Assembly (NCBI GenBank): GCA_937891725.1
Contig: CALAHL010000860.1
Coordinates: 1 to 7,330, forward strand
Length of the DNA stretch: 7,330 nucleotides
Reading direction: 5' to 3'
Source: an uncultured Rhodospirillaceae bacterium
Lineage (GTDB): Bacteria; Pseudomonadota; Alphaproteobacteria; Thalassobaculales; Thalassobaculaceae
Positions 1 through 5,483 of the stretch are shown here, piece after piece; positions within the stretch are counted from its first letter, which is position 1; every line of letters starts with the position of its first letter. Made by a program: the position numbers and the translations under genes. Under the pieces are notes generated by a model. The model saw only the letters and a program-made list of their open reading frames with translations, had not been told where the DNA came from and did not search any database.

Positions 1-11
1 GGGTGCCGTCA

Positions 12-485
12 ATGTCTCAACACGATACGCTTACATTGCGTAAAGAAAACCTGTCAATAAAGGCAGGATTTCTATTGCTTCCGGGGATCAACGTGCAGTC
101 TAAATCGCCGTCATACAGTCTGCACTTCTCTGAGAATGGATCTGTATGCGAGATCGATTTCCGCGACAGCTTCGCCTTCGAGAACATTTTTGTCGTGATC
201 CGCGCTCTCAAGGAGGATGTCCGGTACGATGCCTTGCGGGGTGTGCTCTGGGATTTGACCCGCGCCGATCTTAGTAATCTCACTCTGTCGGATCTCCGGA
301 ATATTTTCGCGCGACAGAAACAGGTTTCTCCGACGAAATATCTTAGAGTCGCCTGCCTGATCTCATCGGATGCGGACAGTTATATCCTGAGGCTATGGCA
401 AGATGCGGGAGTGGATGGGAATCCAAATCTGCGACGCTGGTTCCTGGAAATGGACGCGGCTCGGGAGTGGCTGGCGTCGGAGTGA
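12..485 (+). CDS. SpoIIAA/STAS-like small cytoplasmic protein
   Basis: The product is 157 residues from the ATG at 12. An in-frame GTG at 3 is an alternative start, and the frame is open to the window edge, so the true start could lie upstream. There is no signal peptide or membrane segment. Alternating strands and helices are seen: a strand near YSLHF, an acidic helix around residues 57-70, a hydrophobic strand ending GVLWDLT (residues 77-84), then helix, strand (LRVACLIS) and a C-terminal helix with WFLEMDAAREWL. This order and the 'vlWDl' strand resemble SpoIIAA-like STAS-fold proteins of proteobacteria, whose partners and ligands are mostly unknown. The DSSG-type phosphorylation motif of anti-sigma-factor antagonists is not seen, so a partner-switching role is not supported. 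A hand count gives about 50% GC in the first 360 bases, clearly below the neighbours. It converges on the GFA gene, with 25 nt between them. The coding call is solid; the family call is moderate. Confidence 0.7.
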   Translation: MSQHDTLTLRKENLSIKAGFLLLPGINVQSKSPSYSLHFSENGSVCEIDFRDSFAFENIFVVIRALKEDVRYDALRGVLWDLTRADLSNLTLSDLRNIFARQKQVSPTKYLRVACLISSDADSYILRLWQDAGVDGNPNLRRWFLEMDAAREWLASE

Positions 486-510
486 TTTCGAGAGTGATCG
501 TCTTGACGCT

Positions 511-987
511 TTAGTCAGTCTCAAGTTCCCGTGTGTGATGCCAATCGGCAATCGACTCTTCAGGGTATTCGCCGAAGACCTGGTCGCCGGTTCCACGCGA
601 GACGGTCACCCAGTCCGGTTTGTAGTCCAGCATCAGGTGGACGTTTTCGGGCGGAGTCGGTAACGGCGTATCGATCGCGCTCGCGAACGGGTGGATAAGC
701 TCGGGCCACCGGCTGTCCCAGACCCATAGCATGCTGCCGCACCGACCGCAGAACCGTCGTCCCAGCGGACTTTCGCCGCCGTCCGGCCGCTTGGCATGGT
801 AGACGCGGACGTTGTCCAAACCCTGCACGGCCAGTGTGTCCGCCTCGCCGCCCAGATTGATCGCGTATCCGCCGCCACCGGCCACCTTCCGGCAGATCGA
901 GCAATAGCATCGCATGTAGGGATAGGGGTGCTTGCTTTCGCAGGAAAACGAGACCGCGCCGCAATGGCAAGAACCTTTGAGATGCAT
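511..987 (-). CDS. GFA family (CENP-V fold) zinc-binding protein
   Basis: The product is 158 residues, the normal length for a single GFA domain. The zinc-binding cysteines are all present: CHC (C7, C9), CYCSIC (C27, C29, C32) and CGRC (C80, C83), matching the CxC...CxxC...CxxC layout of the family. The name comes from glutathione-dependent formaldehyde-activating enzyme (S-hydroxymethylglutathione synthase of Paracoccus), but that activity is disputed and most family members have no known substrate, so only a thiol- or aldehyde-related role is a fair guess. No signal peptide is seen, so it is probably cytoplasmic. The start is supported by a GAGGGA Shine-Dalgarno at 996-1001, 8 nt before the ATG, which overlaps the stop codon of the upstream dioxygenase gene. 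Together with the 12-nt gap this points to one transcript and possibly translational coupling. The family call is strong; the reaction is unknown. Confidence 0.9.
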   Translation of the reverse strand: MHLKGSCHCGAVSFSCESKHPYPYMRCYCSICRKVAGGGGYAINLGGEADTLAVQGLDNVRVYHAKRPDGGESPLGRRFCGRCGSMLWVWDSRWPELIHPFASAIDTPLPTPPENVHLMLDYKPDWVTVSRGTGDQVFGEYPEESIADWHHTRELETD

Positions 988-999
988 GGGTTCGTTCCC

Positions 1000-1860
1000 T
1001 CAGTGCGGCCGATCACCATCCAGCGTGACCCGACGGACGTGGCGACGCATGCCCTCGTAGTCGTTGACTGCCCGGTGCATGGTGCAGCGATTGTCCCAGA
1101 CCGCGACCGAACCCGCGTCCCAACGGAAGCGGCAGACGAATTCATCCCGGATTGCGTGGGCCTGCAGAAAATCCAACAGCGGCTTGCTCTCGACCTCGGT
1201 CCAGCCGTCAAAGCTGACGGTATAGTTGGGGTTCACGAACAGGGATTTGCGGCCGGTCTCGGGATGGGTACGGACGACCGGGTGGGAGACCAGCTTGTCT
1301 CCCTCCTCGGTCGCATCGATCTGCATGGAGACGGACTGATTTTTACCACCCTGAAATTTCGACTGGCTTCCGTAGGAGCGCTTGCCTGTGTGCAGCGCCC
1401 GCAGCCCGTCCAGGGTCGATTTCAAACCGTCGGACAGGGTGTCGTAGGCCGCCGACATGTCGGCGAACAGCGTGTCCCCGCCTCGGCTCGGCACCTCCAA
1501 CGCATAAAGCAGCGCACCGAGGGCCGGGGCTTCCAGAAACGTCGTATCGGTGTGCCAGTTGCCGCCGAAATTATACTTCCCCACATCCTCCGGCTCTTTG
1601 ACGATGTCGATGATCTCCGGATGGTCGGCGAGCGATTTCACGAACGGGATGGAAACCGGCTCTCCGAACAGCCGCGCAGCAGCCTTCTGCCGGTCCGGGG
1701 CGGAGAGGTCCTGATTCCGAAAGAAAATCACATGATGTTCAAGAAAGGCCGCATGGATCTCAGCCGCCTGACTGTTCGACAGGGGGGCAGCCAGATCGAC
1801 GCCACCGATCTCGGCACCGATCGAGCCGGTCAGCGGGGTGACCGAAATTGTTGAACTCAT
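1000..1860 (-). CDS. TauD/TfdA family Fe(II)/2-oxoglutarate-dependent dioxygenase
   Basis: The product is 286 residues, close to E. coli TauD. The family couples oxidative decarboxylation of 2-oxoglutarate to hydroxylation of a small substrate (taurine, 2,4-D, other sulfonates, ethers or amines) at a non-haem iron. The N-terminus has TGSIGAEIGGVDL, typical of the family. The iron triad is visible as H103 and D105 in NWHTDTTF and H262 in WDNRCTMH. R273 and R277 lie 11 and 15 residues after the distal His, the spacing of the 2-oxoglutarate-binding arginines in TauD. All catalytic positions are therefore intact. The ATG is preceded by a strong GGGAGGA at 1868-1874, 7 nt away. The gene leads a two-gene operon with the GFA gene and is divergent from the metallopeptidase gene. 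No taurine transporter (tauABC) or regulator lies in the window, so the substrate cannot be assigned; 'taurine dioxygenase' would be an over-call. Confidence 0.93.
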   Translation of the reverse strand: MSSTISVTPLTGSIGAEIGGVDLAAPLSNSQAAEIHAAFLEHHVIFFRNQDLSAPDRQKAAARLFGEPVSIPFVKSLADHPEIIDIVKEPEDVGKYNFGGNWHTDTTFLEAPALGALLYALEVPSRGGDTLFADMSAAYDTLSDGLKSTLDGLRALHTGKRSYGSQSKFQGGKNQSVSMQIDATEEGDKLVSHPVVRTHPETGRKSLFVNPNYTVSFDGWTEVESKPLLDFLQAHAIRDEFVCRFRWDAGSVAVWDNRCTMHRAVNDYEGMRRHVRRVTLDGDRPH

Positions 1861-2002
1861 GCGTCTATCCTCCCTAAAGACTTTTCTGGCAGCTTAGACC
1901 GGTTTGCGGCGGCTGTTGAAGCGGGATTGATCTTTGTCGTTGTCGGGCCGGTGGGTTCGGGAGCTAGTATCGACCGCACGGGGTGTTCGAGGAGTGGGGC
2001 TG
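1861..2002. other. Divergent intergenic region between dioxygenase and metallopeptidase genes
   Basis: This 142-base stretch must hold the 5' signals of both the minus-strand dioxygenase operon and the plus-strand metallopeptidase gene. The only clear elements are the two Shine-Dalgarno sequences at its ends. A possible plus-strand -10 (TAGTAT, 1965-1970) has TTGTCG at 1940-1945 as a candidate -35, but the spacer is 19 nt, so this is weak. I see no convincing operator palindrome. Confidence 0.4.
1989..1994 (+). promoter_or_regulatory. Ribosome binding site fixing the metallopeptidase start
   Basis: GAGGAG lies 8 nt before the ATG at 2003. The frame is open further upstream to an ATG at 1934, but only the start at 2003 has a Shine-Dalgarno sequence and places a normal signal peptide at the N-terminus. 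Confidence 0.7.
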
Positions 2003-2815
2003 ATGACAACGTCGATGGCGGTTCGGCGCCGGGCCGTCCGAGGTGCTCTTTCGGCAATGTTCGCGCTGATCGCGACATGCTGGATCACAACGCCGGCCGA
2101 TGCGGCAAAGCGAGACAATAAGGCCCTCGACGATGAGACTTTGGGCTATATCGAAAGCAACACGCTGGCGATCTTCTATCACGAGCTCGGCCACGCCCTG
2201 ATCGACGTGCTGAACATTCCGATCTACGGCCAGGAAGAGGACGCAGCCGATGTGCTCAGCGTGGTGCTGTTCGACGAGATTTACGAGAAAGAGGATTCCG
2301 ACCTGATCGCCTATGACGCGGCCCTCAGCATGCTGATCGACGCGGAGTGGAATGATGACGGTGGCGAAGCGCCGTTCTGGGACGTCCACGGCCTGGATCT
2401 TCAACGCTTCTACACCTTGATCTGCCTGCACTACGGCGGCAGTCCGGAGACGCGAGAAAACTTCCGGGTTGATTTCGAACTGCCGGACGAACGGGCCGCT
2501 GGATGCGCGGACGAGCGGGCGCTGGCGGAGTCTTCTTGGGGCGGCATCCTGGACGAGATCGAGAACGAGGCCACCGGCTCGGCCAAGTTCAAATTCGTCC
2601 GGGAGCACGAACCCGGCACCGAGGCGCAGTCGTATATGCTGGAGATCCTGCAGGACGAGGTCACGCACTGGAACACGTTCGTCCACCTGCCGGAGATCGT
2701 GACCGTTTCGTTCGTACTGTGCGATGAGGTGAATGCGTTCTACGATCCAGAACTCAAGGCCATCCTGATCTGTGCCGAGTACGCCGATTATCTGGTCGAG
2801 CAGTATCGAGAGTAG
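2003..2815 (+). CDS. Exported DUF4344-type zinc metallopeptidase
   Basis: The product is 270 residues. The N-terminus is a signal peptide: basic stretch (RRRAVR, residues 8-13), hydrophobic core (about 15-28) and a likely signal peptidase I site after PADA (residue 34). The mature protein carries HELGH at residues 60-64, the HExxH zinc site, followed at 76-83 by GQEEDAAD, an acidic motif suited to supply the third zinc ligand and seen after HExxH in DUF4344 proteins. The C-terminal part has CDEVNAFYDP (from C240) and ILICAEY (C257), matching the 'C..NAFYdp...I.lCyE' signature I know for DUF4344; C240 and C257 could form a disulfide in the periplasm. Length and domain order are as usual for this family, whose substrates are unknown. 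The gene stands alone on its strand, divergent from the dioxygenase, and its stop is 4 nt from the end of the convergent SDR gene. The family call is strong; peptidase activity is inferred from the motif. Confidence 0.88.
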   Translation: MTTSMAVRRRAVRGALSAMFALIATCWITTPADAAKRDNKALDDETLGYIESNTLAIFYHELGHALIDVLNIPIYGQEEDAADVLSVVLFDEIYEKEDSDLIAYDAALSMLIDAEWNDDGGEAPFWDVHGLDLQRFYTLICLHYGGSPETRENFRVDFELPDERAAGCADERALAESSWGGILDEIENEATGSAKFKFVREHEPGTEAQSYMLEILQDEVTHWNTFVHLPEIVTVSFVLCDEVNAFYDPELKAILICAEYADYLVEQYRE

Positions 2816-2819
2816 TCCA

Positions 2820-3524
2820 TTACACCGAGCGGGTGATCCCACCGTCAACGCGGATATTCTGGCCGGTCATGTAGCTCGATTTGTCGGACACCAGGAACGC
2901 CGCCGCGTTGGCGATCTCGGCCACGGTGCCGTAACGGCCCATCGGAATACGGGCGCGGAATTCTTCTTTCTCCGGACGGCTGTCGATGAAACCGGGCAGC
3001 AGGTTGTTGATGCGGATCCCGGCAGGCGCGTATTTGTCCGCCACCAGTTTGCTAAAGGCGGCGAGCCCAGCACGGAAAACGCCCGAGGTTGGGAACGCCG
3101 CTTCCGGCTCGAAGGTCGCATAGGTCGAAATATTCACGATTGAGCCGCCGCCCGCCTTCTCCATGATTGGCACCACCAGTCGGGTCATCCGGATCACGTT
3201 CATCAGGTAAACATCGAGGCCCAGGTGCCAGTCCTCGTCGGTGAGGTCCAATACCGGGCCTTTCGGGCCATGCCCGGCGCTGTTGACCACCGCATCGATA
3301 CGACCCCATTTCGCCATCGCCCGGTGGACAATCGCCTCAAGCGCCGCCGGATCCAGGTTCGATCCGGTCAGCCCGACCCCGCCGAGCTCCTGTGCAAGCG
3401 TCTCACCCTTACCGGACGAGCTGAGGATCGCAACCTTGTAGCCATCCTCGGCGAGTTTGCGAGCGATCGCGGCTCCCATACCCGAACCGGCGGCGGTGAC
3501 GATGACAGTCTTGTGGTCGGTCAT
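2820..3524 (-). CDS. SDR-family oxidoreductase homologue with altered active site
   Basis: The product is 234 residues, a normal length for a classical single-domain SDR with a Rossmann fold. SDR landmarks are clear: a glycine-rich TAAGSGMG (residues 10-17, with Ala in place of the first Gly), NSAG at 81-84, N109 in the alpha-4 helix, the catalytic-type serine S133 in IVNIST, and the C-terminal GQNIRVDGG. The YxxxK motif is absent: the aligned segment after S133 reads SGVFR, so Tyr is S147 and Lys is R151. The end of strand 2 (VAILSSSGK) lacks the Asp typical of NAD-specific members, which would favour NADP(H) if a cofactor is bound. The gene lies 15 nt after the dehydratase gene on the same strand, with GAGGCGG (3534-3540) touching the dehydratase stop, so the two are very probably co-transcribed. 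Fold assignment is secure. Whether it is a dehydrogenase is uncertain; it could use other residues, or be a binding or regulatory protein. Confidence 0.9.
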   Translation of the reverse strand: MTDHKTVIVTAAGSGMGAAIARKLAEDGYKVAILSSSGKGETLAQELGGVGLTGSNLDPAALEAIVHRAMAKWGRIDAVVNSAGHGPKGPVLDLTDEDWHLGLDVYLMNVIRMTRLVVPIMEKAGGGSIVNISTYATFEPEAAFPTSGVFRAGLAAFSKLVADKYAPAGIRINNLLPGFIDSRPEKEEFRARIPMGRYGTVAEIANAAAFLVSDKSSYMTGQNIRVDGGITRSV

Positions 3525-3539
3525 GAAGTGAATCCGCCT

Positions 3540-5270
3540 CTAGTGGATCTCCGGCTCGGGTGTAACCGCGGTGCCCATCAGGACATCGAAATCGCAGCCT
3601 TTGTCGGCCTGGGTGATGTGGTTGGCGTAGATCTGCCCGAAGCCACGCTCGAACTTGCGCTGGGGCGGGGTCCAGGCGGCTTTGCGTTTGGCCATCTCCT
3701 CGTCAGTGATCTCGACCCGAAGAATGCGCTCATGCACATCAAGCGTGATCATGTCGCCGTCCTTCACCAGGGCCAGCGGCCCACCGACGAAACTCTCGGG
3801 TGCCACGTGCAGCACGCAGGTGCCGTAGCTGGTGCCGGACATCCGGGCGTCCGAGATCCGGACCATGTCGCGCACTCCGGTTTCCAGGATCTTCTTCGGG
3901 ATCGGCAGCATGCCCCATTCCGGCATCCCCGGCCCGCCCTGGGGGCCGGCATTCTGCAGGATCAGTACACTGTCCTTTGTGACCTCTAGATCCGGATCGT
4001 CGACCCGGGCGGACATGTCGTTATAGTCCTTGAACACAACGGCCGGACCGGTGTGCTTCAGCAGGGACGGATCACACGCGCTCTGCTTGATGACGGCCCC
4101 GTCGGGTGCCAAATTGCCCCGGAGGGTGGCGAGTCCACCTTCGGGCGAGAGCGGGGCCGTCGCGCGGCGGATGACCTCCTCGTTGTAGACATCGGCATCG
4201 GCGATATCTTCGCCCAGGGTCCTTCCGCTGACCGTGACCGCATCCAGGTGCAGCTTGTCCTTAAGCTCCGACATCATCGCCGGAAGCCCACCCGCATAGT
4301 AGAAATCCTCCATCAGGAAGCGCCCGCTGGGCCGGATATCGGCGAGCCAGGGAGTGCGGCGGCTGATCGCGTCGAACCGCTCGAGATCGATCGGCACGCC
4401 CAGCCGCCCGGCCATTGCCACCAGATGCACCGCCGCGTTGGTCGACCCGCCGAGCGCCATCACCACCGTGATGGCGTTCTCGAAGGCCTGCTCGGTCATG
4501 ACATCGGTGGGGGTCAGATCTTCCCACACCATCTCGACGATCCGGCGGCCGGTCAGGCTGGCCATGCGGGCGTGGTTGCTGTCGGCGGCAGGAATGGCAC
4601 TCGCACCGGGAAGCGTCATGCCCAGCGCCTCGGCCGAACTCATCATGGTGGGGGCGGTGCCCATGGTCATGCAGGTGCCGGGGGTGCGGGCGATGCCGTC
4701 CTCTATCTCATCCCAGTCCTTGCGGGTGATGTTGCCGACCTTGAGTTCCGCCCAGTATTTCCAGGTGTCGGAGCCGGACCCAAGGCTTTTGCCGCGCCAG
4801 TTGCCGCGGAGCATCGGGCCGGCGGGAACGAAGATCGACGGGATGTTCATCGACGCCGCGCCCATCAGAAGGGCGGGCGTGGTCTTGTCGCAGCCACCCA
4901 TCAGCACCGCGCCGTCGCAGGGATAGGAGCGCAGCAGCTCCTCGCACTCCATCGCCAGCAGATTGCGGTACAGCATGGTTGTCGGCTTCTGCATCGGTTC
5001 GCTGAGCGAGATCGCCGGCATCTCGACTGGGAAGCCGCCGGCCTGCCAGATGCCGCGCTTGACCTCCTCGGCCCGCTGTTTGAAGTGCGAATGACAGGGA
5101 TTGATCTCGGACCAGGTGTTGATGATGCCGATCACCGGTTTCCCGGCCCAGTCCTCACGGGAATAGCCCATCTGCAACGTGCGGGAGCGGTGACCGAACG
5201 ATCGCAGATCGTCGACCCCGTACCAGCGATGGCTCCGCAGATCCTCATAGCGCTTGCGCGGCTTAGTCAT
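3540..5270 (-). CDS. IlvD/Edd family dehydratase, sugar-acid (aldonate) type
   Basis: The product is 576 residues. The family removes water from dihydroxy acids using a [2Fe-2S] cluster and Mg2+; members include IlvD (branched-chain amino acids), Edd (6-phosphogluconate) and aldonic-acid dehydratases. The three cluster cysteines are C59 (NPCHSH), C127 (GGCDKTTP) and C200 (GTCMTMGT). D128 and K129 are the expected metal-site residues, and S478 in SDARMSGTSYG is the expected catalytic serine. The N-terminal LRSHRWYG, the spacing of the cysteines and the total length recall the structurally known L-arabinonate dehydratase of Rhizobium leguminosarum (579 residues, cysteines one position later), so conversion of an aldonate to its 2-keto-3-deoxy acid is more likely than valine/isoleucine synthesis. 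The exact sugar is not determinable. The frame is open upstream to 5417, but the ATG at 5270 has the strong ribosome site and the family-like N-terminus. It is first gene of an operon with the SDR and divergent from the peptidoglycan-binding protein. Confidence 0.93.
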   Translation of the reverse strand: MTKPRKRYEDLRSHRWYGVDDLRSFGHRSRTLQMGYSREDWAGKPVIGIINTWSEINPCHSHFKQRAEEVKRGIWQAGGFPVEMPAISLSEPMQKPTTMLYRNLLAMECEELLRSYPCDGAVLMGGCDKTTPALLMGAASMNIPSIFVPAGPMLRGNWRGKSLGSGSDTWKYWAELKVGNITRKDWDEIEDGIARTPGTCMTMGTAPTMMSSAEALGMTLPGASAIPAADSNHARMASLTGRRIVEMVWEDLTPTDVMTEQAFENAITVVMALGGSTNAAVHLVAMAGRLGVPIDLERFDAISRRTPWLADIRPSGRFLMEDFYYAGGLPAMMSELKDKLHLDAVTVSGRTLGEDIADADVYNEEVIRRATAPLSPEGGLATLRGNLAPDGAVIKQSACDPSLLKHTGPAVVFKDYNDMSARVDDPDLEVTKDSVLILQNAGPQGGPGMPEWGMLPIPKKILETGVRDMVRISDARMSGTSYGTCVLHVAPESFVGGPLALVKDGDMITLDVHERILRVEITDEEMAKRKAAWTPPQRKFERGFGQIYANHITQADKGCDFDVLMGTAVTPEPEIH

Positions 5271-5483
5271 TCCCGTTCCTCCCGAAACCCGGTTCTTATC
5301 GTGTTGGCCGAAAGTCGACCACCGTGCCGCCGGAGGGTCAAGGGAGTGGGCATGGGACGGAGCCACCGGGGTTGCGGCCACCAGATGACTCCGTTCTGAA
5401 GCGCACCAGGGAACCAAGGCAGTCCTGACGCGTTACCTGAGCTAGCAAGCATTTTGCGGTGCTCGAATTGAGGGGTTTTTCAC
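5271..5483. other. Divergent intergenic region between dehydratase and peptidoglycan-binding protein genes
   Basis: This 213-base stretch separates two divergent genes and should contain both promoters. On the minus strand a TTGACC hexamer is followed after 17 nt by TCGACT, which fits the -10 consensus at only three positions, so I do not call a promoter. GAGGGG at 5470-5475 is the ribosome site of the plus-strand gene. I see no clear inverted repeat suited to a LacI- or GntR-type operator and no small gene. Confidence 0.4.
5276..5283 (-). promoter_or_regulatory. Ribosome binding site fixing the dehydratase start
   Basis: On the minus strand this reads GGGAGGAA, 5 nt before the ATG at 5270 (7 nt counted from the GGAGG core). 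It decides the start: the frame is open for 49 more codons upstream to 5417, but that extension is unlike the family and is not needed. Confidence 0.75.

Noticed and set aside
502..525. Inverted repeat CTTGA/TCAAG between the convergent STAS-like and GFA genes as a terminator
   Set aside because: Only five base pairs, a long loop, overlap with the GFA coding end and no T-run; easily expected by chance.
796..1854. Long plus-strand open frame opposite the dioxygenase and GFA genes
   Set aside because: It is a shadow of the minus-strand genes: the product has no recognisable domain, is rich in Arg/Gly/Val as expected from an antisense frame in GC-rich DNA, and the opposite strand has intact catalytic motifs.
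1000..1860. Assignment of the dioxygenase as taurine dioxygenase (tauD)
   Set aside because: The iron and 2-oxoglutarate residues define the family but not the substrate, and no tauABC genes are present.
1964..2848. Minus-strand open frame of 294 codons opposite the metallopeptidase gene
   Set aside because: The plus strand has a ribosome site, signal peptide and DUF4344 motifs; the minus frame has none of these and overlaps the SDR gene end.
4053..5399. Long plus-strand open frame (448 codons) opposite the dehydratase gene
   Set aside because: It is His/Gly/Arg-rich with no family features and lies opposite a clearly conserved dehydratase, so it is an antisense artefact of high GC.
5271..5417. 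N-terminal extension of the dehydratase by 49 codons
   Set aside because: The extension does not resemble the family N-terminus, and the strong GGGAGGAA site belongs to the ATG at 5270.
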